Assembly (NCBI RefSeq): GCF_009935865.1
Contig: NZ_QWEL01000001.1
Location: 124,001-188,000, forward strand
Source: Odoribacter sp. Z80
Lineage (GTDB): Bacteria > Bacteroidota > Bacteroidia > Bacteroidales > Marinifilaceae
Length of the DNA: 64,000 nt
Direction of reading: 5' to 3'
In this document: positions 17,811 to 25,701 of the stretch, piece by piece
Layout of the letters: every line of letters begins with the position of its first letter
Position numbering within the stretch: the stretch's first letter is position 1
Notes under the pieces: model-generated
Told to the model about the DNA's origin: nothing
The model's input: only the letters and a program-made list of their open reading frames with translations
The model's database searches: none
Made by a program: the position numbers and the translations under genes

Positions 17811-18866
17811 TTAATCTTCGTCACCATTTGCTCCCGGTATGGAATCCGGAGCAGGTTCATCGGTTTTGCCGTTCAGGGTGGCAATGATTTTTTGTTTTAA
17901 TTCTTCTGCCAGTTCGGGGTTGTCCATGATCAACTGTTTCACCGTTTCGCGTCCCTGGCCCAGTTTGTTTTCTCCATAAGAAAACCAGCTGCCGCTTTTT
18001 TTGATGACATTACATTCCACACCTAAGTCTACGATTTCGCCGGAAATGGAAATGCCTTCACCGTACATAATATCGAATTCGGCTTTCCGGAAAGGAGGTG
18101 CTACCTTGTTTTTTACTACTTTTACCCGGGTGTGGTTGCCTAAAATTTCTTCTCCGTCTTTGATGGGTCCGATTTTCCGGATATCCAGCCGGACAGAGGC
18201 ATAAAATTTCAGGGCATTTCCTCCGGTTGTGGTCTCCGGATTGCCGAACATAACACCGATTTTATCCCGCAATTGGTTGATAAAAATACAACAAGTGTTG
18301 GTTTTGCTGATGGTGCTGGTTAGTTTCCGGAGCGCCTGGGACATTAAACGGGCCTGTAATCCCATGACACTGTCTCCCATATTGCCTTCAATTTCCGCTT
18401 TAGGTGTTAAGGCGGCAACGGAATCGATCACAATGATATCGATAGCTGCCGAACGGATTAACTGGTCTGCAATTTCCAGAGCCTGTTCCCCGTTATCGGG
18501 CTGGGAAATCAATAAATTTTCAATGTCCACGCCTAATTTGGCTGCATAAGTACGGTCAAAAGCGTGTTCTGCGTCTATGATTGCTGCAATCCCTCCTTGT
18601 TTTTGTGCTTCCGCAATGGCATGGATGGCCAGGGTGGTTTTACCGGAAGATTCCGGGCCGTAAATTTCAATGACTCTGCCTTTCGGATATCCACCGACTC
18701 CCAGTGCTTTATCCAGGGAAATAGAGCCGGAGGAGATAACCGGAATATCCTCAACCTGGTTGTCTCCCAGCTTCATGATGCTTCCTTTTCCGAAGTTCTT
18801 TTCAATCTTGTCGAGAGTCAGTTGAAGTGCTTTCAGTTTTTCAAGATTCTTTTCTTTTTCTGCCAT
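17811..18866 (-). CDS. recA: RecA recombinase
   Basis: RecA, 351 residues and full length. The ATPase core has Walker [10 protein letters not shown] near residue 70, the conserved EHAFD segment, Walker B-type [10 protein letters not shown] and the L2-region sequence [11 protein letters not shown]. The C-terminal tail is acidic, as usual. It catalyses strand exchange in homologous repair and drives SOS-type cleavage where LexA exists. It follows bcp by 23 bp on the same strand, so the two are probably one transcript. No obvious LexA box was seen upstream. Confidence 0.98.
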   Translation of the reverse strand: MAEKEKNLEKLKALQLTLDKIEKNFGKGSIMKLGDNQVEDIPVISSGSISLDKALGVGGYPKGRVIEIYGPESSGKTTLAIHAIAEAQKQGGIAAIIDAEHAFDRTYAAKLGVDIENLLISQPDNGEQALEIADQLIRSAAIDIIVIDSVAALTPKAEIEGNMGDSVMGLQARLMSQALRKLTSTISKTNTCCIFINQLRDKIGVMFGNPETTTGGNALKFYASVRLDIRKIGPIKDGEEILGNHTRVKVVKNKVAPPFRKAEFDIMYGEGISISGEIVDLGVECNVIKKSGSWFSYGENKLGQGRETVKQLIMDNPELAEELKQKIIATLNGKTDEPAPDSIPGANGDED

Positions 18867-18889
18867 AGTTTATCAATAGTTATTTAATA

Positions 18890-19354
18890 TTAATCCAGTG
18901 ATTTGATGATCTGTTCCGCAGCGTTTTTGGTGTCTACTTTGGTAAAGACACGTTCTATAATGCCGTTTCCGTCAATGAGGAAAGTGGTCCGGAATACGCC
19001 CATGTATTTTCGTCCGTACATGGATTTTTCTCCCCATACGCCGTAATCCTGTAAGATTTTCTTTTCCGTGTCGGCAATGAGTTGAAAGCCGAGATTATAT
19101 TTGGCGATGAATTTTTGGTGGGAACCGGGAGCATCCGGACTTACACCAATAACTTCATAACCGAGTTTGGTCAGTGTGTCGTAATTATCGTTCAAACTAC
19201 AGGCTTCTGCCGTACATCCGGAAGTATTGTCTTTGGGATAGAAATAAAGGATAATTTTTTTTCCTTTGTAGTCGTTCAGGCTGATTTCTTTTCCTTCTTG
19301 GTTTATGCCCCGGAAAAAAGGCGCCCTGTCTCCTTCTTTTAATGATATAGCCAT
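18890..19354 (-). CDS. bcp: Thiol peroxidase Bcp (peroxiredoxin Q)
   Basis: BCP/PrxQ peroxiredoxin of 154 residues that reduces hydrogen and organic peroxides using thioredoxin. The peroxidatic Cys47 and the resolving Cys52 lie in NTSGCTAEAC, the five-residue spacing of atypical two-cysteine BCPs. FYPKDNT precedes them, as in the family. It is the first gene of a probable bcp-recA operon; a TACATTTG -7 element lies at 19413-19420 on the minus strand. Confidence 0.95.
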   Translation of the reverse strand: MAISLKEGDRAPFFRGINQEGKEISLNDYKGKKIILYFYPKDNTSGCTAEACSLNDNYDTLTKLGYEVIGVSPDAPGSHQKFIAKYNLGFQLIADTEKKILQDYGVWGEKSMYGRKYMGVFRTTFLIDGNGIIERVFTKVDTKNAAEQIIKSLD

Positions 19355-19412
19355 AATGGAATGATGATTTTCAATGTGTTATTTGTTGTGTTTACACTTA
19401 CGCGTTCTTATA

Positions 19413-19420
19413 CAAATGTA
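19413..19420 (-). promoter_or_regulatory. -7 promoter element for bcp-recA
   Basis: Minus-strand TACATTTG, an exact TAnnTTTG match, 58 bp before the bcp start codon. Confidence 0.5.
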
Positions 19421-19538
19421 AGAAAATTTTGCAGAATACTGATGAAGGAGAAGCTATTAAATGCAATTATATTTAAAGATTGATGAGATTCAATTTGTTG
19501 GAGAGTAAAAGAGGTTTATTTTTAACCTGGTTCCCTGG

Positions 19539-19568
19539 TTGCTTTTTAACAAGAATGTTATAATTTTG
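19539..19568 (+). promoter_or_regulatory. Promoter: TTGC-N18-TAATTTTG
   Basis: A -33-like TTGC and an exact -7 TAATTTTG, 18 bp apart. The predicted start near 19576 decides in favour of the downstream ATG at 19596 for the following gene. Confidence 0.6.
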
Positions 19569-19595
19569 GTTTGCGTTTTATTTTATTTCTGTTTT

Positions 19596-19928
19596 ATGGA
19601 GTTTGTACAGAATTACAATTTGACGGGATTACTGATAGGTATCTGTACCTTTTTGATAATTGGTGTTTTTCATCCTGTGGTCATTAAGTGTGAGTATCAT
19701 TTCGGTACCCGCTGCTGGTGGATATTTCTGTTGTTAGGGATATCGGGAGTTTTGGCGGCACTATATGTACGGGAAGTATTTTGGTCTTCTTTGCTCGGGG
19801 TTTTTGCCTTTTCGTCTTTGTGGACGATTCTGGAAATCTTCGAACAACGGGAAAGGGTCAAAAAAGGCTGGTTTCCGATGAATCCCAAACGGAAGAAAGA
19901 ATATGGAGCGGATAAAGCGATGAAGTGA
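19596..19928 (+). CDS. DUF4491 small membrane protein
   Basis: Small integral membrane protein of 110 residues with three to four hydrophobic helices (about 6-30, 42-58 and 65-82) and a basic, Pro/Lys-rich C-terminal tail. NLTGLLIGICTFLIIG and FHPVVIKCEYHFG are the marks of the Bacteroidales DUF4491 family, whose function is unknown. I use ATG 19596 rather than the in-frame start at 19539, because a promoter lies between them and family members begin here. The thioesterase gene follows after 19 bp. Confidence 0.8.
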   Translation: MEFVQNYNLTGLLIGICTFLIIGVFHPVVIKCEYHFGTRCWWIFLLLGISGVLAALYVREVFWSSLLGVFAFSSLWTILEIFEQRERVKKGWFPMNPKRKKEYGADKAMK

Positions 19929-19947
19929 AGTGTTTTTTTAGTTTTTT

Positions 19948-20355
19948 ATGGAAGAATATTTAAAGCAACTGAACAGTTTATGCCCCGGTACTTTAATGGA
20001 AAGTCTGGGAATGGAATTTATTGCTGCCGGAGAAGGATGGCTGGAAGCCCGCATGCCTGTCGACCATCGTACCTGTCGTCCGGACGGTTTATTACACGGG
20101 GGAGCAAATATGGCTTTAGCGGAAACAGTGGGAGGGGCTCTCAGTGCAATGTCTCTCCCGGAGGAACATCGTTTTCAGGCTTTTGGAATTGAAATAAACG
20201 GAAACCATCTGAAACAGGCAAAAGGCAAATTTGTGATTGCCCGGGGAGAATTTGTACATTTAGGAAAACGTACTCACGTTGTTCAGGTGGAAATCCGGGA
20301 TGAATACGGAACTTTAGTGACTGTAAACCGAGTTACCAATATTGTCACCTGGTGA
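19948..20355 (+). CDS. PaaI-type hotdog thioesterase
   Basis: Hotdog-fold acyl-CoA thioesterase of 135 residues. The core motif LLHGGANMALAETVGG carries the catalytic Glu on the central helix, and the strand pairing after NGNHLKQAKG is typical of the PaaI/MenI group. A role as DHNA-CoA thioesterase (MenI) in menaquinone synthesis is possible from similarity, but no other men gene is nearby. Probably co-transcribed with the DUF4491 gene; convergent with the sulfotransferase gene. Confidence 0.85.
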   Translation: MEEYLKQLNSLCPGTLMESLGMEFIAAGEGWLEARMPVDHRTCRPDGLLHGGANMALAETVGGALSAMSLPEEHRFQAFGIEINGNHLKQAKGKFVIARGEFVHLGKRTHVVQVEIRDEYGTLVTVNRVTNIVTW

Positions 20356-20372
20356 AGTTCCGGATTCATGCA

Positions 20373-20393
20373 GGGATTATAACTTATAATCCC
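20373..20393. repeat. 21-bp perfect palindrome at sulfotransferase 3' end
   Basis: GGGATTATAA, one central base, then TTATAATCCC. It covers the last codons and stop of the sulfotransferase gene, in the 21-bp space between converging genes. It may form a terminator-like hairpin for both transcripts, although neither side has a T-run. Confidence 0.6.
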
Positions 20394-21483
20394 ATTGTTT
20401 TAAAGCGAAGTCCCAATGTTTTTCTACCAGTTCAACTGTTTTGGGGTCGTATTTATAAGCATTTTTCTTATAACCTTTTTTCTTCTCCAAGTAGGCTGTA
20501 ATGTCGGCTTGGGCTGCCTCAAATCCGGGGATATTCAGTGTCCGGTATATTTTTTCGGTTGTCCCTAAGGCGTCAGCTTCAAAATCTTCAAATTTGATTT
20601 CAATCAGATTTCCGGCCGGGATATGTTTTTTTTCTTCTTCGTAAGTATGGTACAGGCGGGTATAGACTTCGAGGATATTATTTTCCATTTCTTCCGGAGA
20701 AATTTTTTGCAATTGTAGCGGGAGTATCGTATTGTTGAAAAAACTCCTTGTAGATTCAAATACAGTATAAGGGTTCCGCATCAGATAAATAAACTTGGCA
20801 TTCGGAAACATTTCCAGAATCTCTTTTACTTTGCCGGTGTGGGGTGGATTTTTACTGAGAAACTGAGTGCCTTTGGTATTCCAAAGGGAAATTTTGATGA
20901 GTTTCAGGAAAGTGTCTTTAAATGCCTGATGTTCTTCCGGCGTTGCTTTTTTCATGGTCAGAAAACGGTCACAATATTCCAGCATATTTTTCGGAAGAAA
21001 CCAAAAATTATAGTAGGAGCAAGGCATCATATTAGACAGAGCGAATTCCTCTTCCTGGGGTAAATCGACATTCAGCTCCATGTTGTCGGTTGGCCGCTTA
21101 TCCGGCATCAGCCATGCCATGGTTTTTTTGAAAAAAGGCTGTCCCCACATCATCATGTGCGGGAAAACAGTCTGATAAGTGGTCGTATAGCCGAAGTGTT
21201 TGTCATGAGCCAGTACATTATGTACAAAAGTTGTTCCGCTCCGCCAATGCCCGAGAATAAATACCGGCTCCATATTCATGTCTGCATCTTTCAGACGTTT
21301 ATTGTATCTCCGGTCCTGGATGGGTTTCAAAATACTTAACAGGCGGCAGACGGCTTTGGTCAGTTGGTATTTGGTTTTATACCCTTTTTCTATGCATTGT
21401 CTTTGCGTTATTCCTTTGAATGTTTGCCAGTCCGCACCTACCAAAGTGTTGACCGGAAGTTTCTGAAATTCCAGCAGGCCCAT
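20377..21483 (-). CDS. PAPS-dependent sulfotransferase
   Basis: Sulfotransferase-fold protein of 368 residues that transfers sulfate from PAPS to an unknown acceptor. The 5'-phosphosulfate loop is LGHWRSGTTFVHN (about 75-87). The 3'-phosphate-binding segment is FIYLMRNPYTVFESTRSF. There is no signal peptide, so it should act in the cytosol or at the inner membrane face. It is the last gene of a five-gene PAPS cluster, so donor synthesis, use and 3'-phosphoadenylate removal are encoded together. A comparable sulfotransferase-with-PAPS-genes arrangement in gut Bacteroides is known to sulfate sterols; whether this protein shares that substrate is inference. Confidence 0.9.
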   Translation of the reverse strand: MGLLEFQKLPVNTLVGADWQTFKGITQRQCIEKGYKTKYQLTKAVCRLLSILKPIQDRRYNKRLKDADMNMEPVFILGHWRSGTTFVHNVLAHDKHFGYTTTYQTVFPHMMMWGQPFFKKTMAWLMPDKRPTDNMELNVDLPQEEEFALSNMMPCSYYNFWFLPKNMLEYCDRFLTMKKATPEEHQAFKDTFLKLIKISLWNTKGTQFLSKNPPHTGKVKEILEMFPNAKFIYLMRNPYTVFESTRSFFNNTILPLQLQKISPEEMENNILEVYTRLYHTYEEEKKHIPAGNLIEIKFEDFEADALGTTEKIYRTLNIPGFEAAQADITAYLEKKKGYKKNAYKYDPKTVELVEKHWDFALKQWDYKL

Positions 21484-21511
21484 GTTTTTTGATTGTAATA
21501 TTTACATTTAA

Positions 21512-22936
21512 TTATTTTACCAGTTTTACAGCAATCCCCTGGCGGTCTAATTCTTTAACCACTTTTCCGATAGCTTCCCAGTGTTCGGTTCCGATTCCCA
21601 GCCGGGAGAGGTGAATTTCAGGAATTTCAAATTCCTGCATGTCTTTCCTGTCTGTTTTATCAATGATCATTCCTACCGCACAGGTATTGTTGGTAATCGG
21701 GTCAATCAGGATAAAAGAACCTGTACTTTTATTTTTCCCGTAAGGGTCGAAGAAGAGAGGTTTTCCTGTCGTGAAAATAACCTTTGCAATCTCGTTTAAC
21801 TCCAGGGCTTCGCAGGGAGATTGTTCCAAAGTGTTGACGTTTACCTTATACCTGATTTTGTCAATTTGTACCCGGGTGAGATTGGTAGTATGTTTGATAA
21901 AAAATTGTTCGTCGGGATTCATCTTTTTTTCGTCCATCCATACTAACATGGCCTCGAAAGTACGGCTGACCAAAGGAAGATTATCCGGATGCACCAGCAT
22001 TTCTCCCCGTGATATGTCGATTTCATCTTCCAGTGTAATTGTGATGGCCTCGGGAGGATAGGCATAATCCTGTTCTCCTTCATAAGTGACGATGGATTTT
22101 ACGCGGGAGTGTTTCATGGAAGGCAATGCTACCACTTCATCCCCTTTCCGGACGATGCCGGAAGCAACGGTGCTGCTGAATCCCCGGAAATCCAGATTGG
22201 GCCGGAGTACGTATTGCACCGGGTAACGGAAATCGGTAAAATTCATATCGCTCCCAATGTGTACGGTTTCCAGAAAGTCCAACAGGGATTTTCCGGTATA
22301 CCATTCCATATTTTCTGAGCGTTCTACTACATTGTCCCCTTTTAAAGCAGAGAGGGGGATGCAAGTGATGTCCGGAATACCCAAAGGTTCTGCAAAATGT
22401 CTGTAGTCGTTCACAATTTTGTCAAATACTTTCCGGTCGTAGTCCACGAGGTCCATTTTATTCACTGCCAGTACCACATGTTTGATTCCCAATAGGGATA
22501 CCAGATAGGTATGACGCCGGGTTTGGGTGATTACTCCTGCACGGGCGTCTACCAGGATAATGGCTAAATTGGCTGTAGAACCGCCGGTAATCATATTCCG
22601 GGTATACTGTTCATGTCCCGGAGTGTCGGCTATGATGAATTTCCGTTTATTGGTGGAGAAATAGCGGTAGGCAACGTCTATGGTAATTCCTTGTTCGCGT
22701 TCTGCTTTGAGTCCGTCCAGCAAAAGGGCATAATCGATGTTTTCTCCCGCATTTCCATATCGTTTGGTGTCTCTTTCCAGGGCGTCCAGTTGGTCCTCAT
22801 ACAGTTTTTTGCTGTCGAAGAGCAAACGGCCGATTAATGTTGATTTGCCATCGTCTACCGAGCCGGCAGTCAATAGTCTTAGCAGGTCTTTTTTTTCATC
22901 CTGGTCGAGAAATTCTTTTATATTTAATTTTTCCAT
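21512..22936 (-). CDS. cysN: Sulfate adenylyltransferase large subunit CysN
   Basis: GTPase subunit of ATP sulfurylase, 474 residues, which drives formation of APS from ATP and sulfate together with CysD. EF-Tu-like G-domain motifs: G1 [10 protein letters not shown]3 [12 protein letters not shown] and G4 NKMD; two beta-barrel domains follow. I start at ATG 22936 (MEKLNIKEF), the family-like N-terminus; the open frame extends 20 codons further into the cysD gap. There is no fused CysC domain, consistent with a separate cysC upstream. It lies 60 bp after cysD and 28 bp before the sulfotransferase gene. Confidence 0.95.
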   Translation of the reverse strand: MEKLNIKEFLDQDEKKDLLRLLTAGSVDDGKSTLIGRLLFDSKKLYEDQLDALERDTKRYGNAGENIDYALLLDGLKAEREQGITIDVAYRYFSTNKRKFIIADTPGHEQYTRNMITGGSTANLAIILVDARAGVITQTRRHTYLVSLLGIKHVVLAVNKMDLVDYDRKVFDKIVNDYRHFAEPLGIPDITCIPLSALKGDNVVERSENMEWYTGKSLLDFLETVHIGSDMNFTDFRYPVQYVLRPNLDFRGFSSTVASGIVRKGDEVVALPSMKHSRVKSIVTYEGEQDYAYPPEAITITLEDEIDISRGEMLVHPDNLPLVSRTFEAMLVWMDEKKMNPDEQFFIKHTTNLTRVQIDKIRYKVNVNTLEQSPCEALELNEIAKVIFTTGKPLFFDPYGKNKSTGSFILIDPITNNTCAVGMIIDKTDRKDMQEFEIPEIHLSRLGIGTEHWEAIGKVVKELDRQGIAVKLVK

Positions 22937-22996
22937 GGTTTGTTTTTTTATCGGATTCAGAGAATATACAGGCCCGGAAGGGTTTAAACTTTGCAT

Positions 22997-23908
22997 TTAA
23001 AAGTATCCTTCTCTTTTCTTTTGCTCCATACTGGCGTCCTGGTCAAAGTCAATCACGCGGGTCGTACGTTCGGATTTTGTTGTGGTCATCATTTCCTCCA
23101 CAATTTTCTCGATCGTGTCGGCTTCCGATTCTACGGCACCCGTTAAAGGCCAGCATCCCAAAGTACGGAACCGTACTTTCCGCATTTGTATTTTGTCCCG
23201 GTATTGTTCCGGCAGGCGTTCGTCGTCGGGCATAATGAGGTTACCGTCTATTTCGACGATGGGGCGTTCTTTCGCAAAATACAGGGGAACAATGGGAATG
23301 TTTTCCATCCGGATGTATTGCCATATATCTAATTCCGTCCAATTGGAGAGCGGGAATACGCGGATGGATTCTCCTTTGTGCACACGGGCATTGTAGAGAT
23401 TCCATAATTCAGGCCGTTGATTTTTGGGGTCCCACTGGTGGAACTTGTCGCGGAAGGAGTAAATCCGCTCTTTTGCCCGGGACTTTTCTTCATCCCGCCG
23501 GGCTCCCCCGAAAGCAGCGTCGAATTTGTATTTGTTGAGAGCCTGCAGCAAAGCCTGGGTTTTCATCAAGTCGGTATGTACTTTACTTCCATGCGTGAAA
23601 GGTCCGACTCCTTCCTGGAAACTTTTCATGTTGGATTCAACAATCAAATCCCAATTATTGTCTTGGGCGTACTTGTCCCGGAATTCAATCATTTCCTTGA
23701 ATTTCCATTTGGAATCGATGTGCATCAAAGGAAAGGGTACTTTACCCGGATAAAAAGCTTTTTCTGCCAATCGTACCATGACTGAGGAGTCTTTACCGAT
23801 GGAATAGAGCATGACCGGATTTTCGAATTCTGCAACTACTTCGCGGATGATGTGTATGGATTCGGCTTCGAGCTCTTTTAAGTGGCTTAATTTATATTCT
23901 TCTGACAT
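22997..23908 (-). CDS. cysD: Sulfate adenylyltransferase small subunit CysD
   Basis: Catalytic PP-loop ATPase subunit of ATP sulfurylase, 303 residues, the family's usual length. The motif SIGKDSSVM near residue 38 is the PP-loop; [15 protein letters not shown] and [12 protein letters not shown] are strongly conserved family segments. It makes APS, the substrate of CysC. Third gene of the cysQ-cysC-cysD-cysN-sulfotransferase run. Confidence 0.96.
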   Translation of the reverse strand: MSEEYKLSHLKELEAESIHIIREVVAEFENPVMLYSIGKDSSVMVRLAEKAFYPGKVPFPLMHIDSKWKFKEMIEFRDKYAQDNNWDLIVESNMKSFQEGVGPFTHGSKVHTDLMKTQALLQALNKYKFDAAFGGARRDEEKSRAKERIYSFRDKFHQWDPKNQRPELWNLYNARVHKGESIRVFPLSNWTELDIWQYIRMENIPIVPLYFAKERPIVEIDGNLIMPDDERLPEQYRDKIQMRKVRFRTLGCWPLTGAVESEADTIEKIVEEMMTTTKSERTTRVIDFDQDASMEQKKREGYF

Positions 23909-24013
23909 TTCAATATTAGTCTAAGGTGCTGATATGCCAATTACGGGATGGCACAGGCACGTTTATATTTTTTGCAAATTTACTTGTATCGGGGATGCCG
24001 GACATCAGTATTT

Positions 24014-24619
24014 TTACTGCTTATTGTTTTTTATTCTGGGCATTATTTTTGCCATCAGTGATTTTACCGATTCTTCTAAAGGTTGGCAGGAGGTGTCAAG
24101 CGTTATAAAAGGGGATTCCGGTTGTTCGAACGGGGAAGAAATACCGGTGAAGTCTTTAATCTCACCGCGCCGGGCTTTGGCATACAAGCCTTTCACGTCC
24201 CGCTTTTCACATTCTTCGATGGGAGTACTTACATAAACTTCCAGGAAGTCTTCTTTTCCGATGATTTCCGCTGCCATCTGACGGATGGCATTCGTCGGAC
24301 TGATAAAAGCAGCCAGGGTAACGATTCCGCAGTCTACGAATAGTTTAGCGACTTCCGCTATCCGCCGGATGTTTTCGGTGCGGTCGGCTTCCGAAAAACC
24401 CAGATTGTTATTGATGCCACTGCGGATGTTGTCACCGTCAAGGATCCGGCAAAGGATTCCTTTTTGATGCAATTCCCTTTCCAGGGCTATGGCCAGGGTG
24501 CTTTTTCCGGAACCCGAGAGTCCGGTAAACCAAATCATGATGCCTTTCTGGTTCAATAAAGTTTCCCGGTCTTCCCGTTGTAGCATTTTTTCAAAAATCG
24601 GATAAATATTTTGTGCCAT
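24014..24619 (-). CDS. cysC: Adenylylsulfate kinase CysC
   Basis: APS kinase, which phosphorylates APS to PAPS. Walker A is GLSGSGKST; ILDGDNIRSGINNNLGF is the APS-binding segment and AFISPTNAIRQMA the conserved lid region. I start at ATG 24619 (MAQNIYPIFEKM, 201 residues), which matches family N-termini. An earlier in-frame ATG at 24664 lies one base after the cysQ stop and would add 15 residues, so coupled initiation there is also possible. No reductase (cysH) lies in the window, which points to PAPS being made for sulfonation rather than assimilation. Confidence 0.92.
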   Translation of the reverse strand: MAQNIYPIFEKMLQREDRETLLNQKGIMIWFTGLSGSGKSTLAIALERELHQKGILCRILDGDNIRSGINNNLGFSEADRTENIRRIAEVAKLFVDCGIVTLAAFISPTNAIRQMAAEIIGKEDFLEVYVSTPIEECEKRDVKGLYAKARRGEIKDFTGISSPFEQPESPFITLDTSCQPLEESVKSLMAKIMPRIKNNKQ

Positions 24620-24665
24620 ATTTTTACTGTAGGTTATTGGATTAAGGTTTGTTTTATCTGACATT

Positions 24666-25466
24666 CTATTTTACGATAAACCAGGGATTCAGCAGGTTTT
24701 CCTTGTTGTAGTTCAGGGGAGTTTGTCCGTCTTCCCGGTATAATCCTTTGCCTGCTGCCAGGGCTATCGCATGGCCTGCCGCTGTATCCCATTCCATCGT
24801 AGGGGCGAAACGGGGGTACACATCGGCAGAGCCTTCCGCGACCAGGCAGATTTTAATGGAACTGCCTATGGAGATGAGTTTCACCTGCGGATGCTGTTGC
24901 TGTAATTGGCGGATGAACGTTTCTGTTTCGCCACTCAGGTGAGAACGGGAAGCTACTACTGTATAGGTGGAGTCTGTCCGGGGCAGGGGCAATCTGGTTG
25001 CCTGTCGCTCCGTTTTACTCCAGTCCGTTGCAGATGCCGGTGTCATATTTTCTATCCGGTAGGCTCCTCCTTTTAACGTTCCGTAATAGAGAATCTTTTT
25101 CACCGGGATATAGATCACTCCCAATATGGGAGTTCCGTTGTCTGTTAAAGCGATGTTTACCGTAAATTCTCCGTTACGTTTGATAAATTCTTTGGTTCCG
25201 TCCAGAGGATCTACGATCCAGACGGTTTGCCATTGCTTGCGTATGGCATAATCGGTTGTTTTGTTTTCTTCGCTGATTACCGGATAAGGGGTGGCAAGCA
25301 GATACTCCATGATGATTTCATTGGATTTCCGGTCCGCAATGGTTAAAGGCGATTGATCTGCTTTATGTTCTATTTCAAAATCCGAAGCCGGACCGTTGTA
25401 AATTTTCAATATTTCTTCGCCGGCTTTTAAAGCTGCTTTTATAGCTGTCTCTAATAGTAGATCCAT
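24666..25466 (-). CDS. cysQ: 3'(2'),5'-bisphosphate nucleotidase CysQ
   Basis: Inositol-monophosphatase-fold enzyme of 266 residues that hydrolyses 3'-phosphoadenosine 5'-phosphate, the by-product of sulfotransferases. Metal-binding motifs are the Glu of ISEENK, DPLDGTKEF and the late WDTAAGHAIA. First gene of the PAPS cluster; its presence removes the product inhibitor of the sulfotransferase encoded at the other end. A good promoter and a candidate operator lie directly upstream. Confidence 0.95.
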   Translation of the reverse strand: MDLLLETAIKAALKAGEEILKIYNGPASDFEIEHKADQSPLTIADRKSNEIIMEYLLATPYPVISEENKTTDYAIRKQWQTVWIVDPLDGTKEFIKRNGEFTVNIALTDNGTPILGVIYIPVKKILYYGTLKGGAYRIENMTPASATDWSKTERQATRLPLPRTDSTYTVVASRSHLSGETETFIRQLQQQHPQVKLISIGSSIKICLVAEGSADVYPRFAPTMEWDTAAGHAIALAAGKGLYREDGQTPLNYNKENLLNPWFIVK

Positions 25467-25533
25467 AATTAAAACATACTTATAATTGGGAGCTTGTGAA
25501 TAGGTGTATCAGATTTATATTTTGCGCACCGGA

Positions 25534-25565
25534 CAAAGGTACCAAAATTTTAGTAATTGCAACAA
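25534..25565 (-). promoter_or_regulatory. Promoter of the cysQ-cysC-cysD-cysN-sulfotransferase run
   Basis: Minus-strand TACCTTTG (exact -7 match) with a TTGTTGC block 17-20 bp upstream as the -33 element. The predicted start is near 25527, giving a leader of about 60 nt. Confidence 0.65.
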
Positions 25566-25570
25566 CTGAT

Positions 25571-25593
25571 GTCTGATTTATTCTGTATCAGAC
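25571..25593. promoter_or_regulatory. Candidate operator GTCTGAT-N9-ATCAGAC upstream of cysQ
   Basis: Perfect 7-bp inverted repeat just upstream of the -33 element, centred about 55 bp before the predicted start, where class-I-like activators bind. A third TATCAGA copy lies in the leader at 25507-25513. The cognate regulator is not obvious in this window. Confidence 0.55.
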
Positions 25594-25639
25594 GGAAACT
25601 TTAAGTTTGGTGTGTGTAAAATCTCCGGTATTTATGGTT

Positions 25640-25674
25640 TGCAACCGGGTTGCATGGATATGTTTCTATTTTTG
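25640..25674 (+). promoter_or_regulatory. 15-bp palindrome and -7 element before metal ATPase gene
   Basis: TGCAACC-G-GGTTGCA is a perfect palindrome at 25640-25654, followed 12 bp later by the exact -7 element TATTTTTG (25667-25674). The palindrome covers the expected -20 to -35 region, so a bound repressor would block the promoter. The Fur-family protein encoded downstream is the natural candidate. Confidence 0.6.
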
Positions 25675-25701
25675 AGGCATATATTTAAATGAAAGGAGAA
25701 T

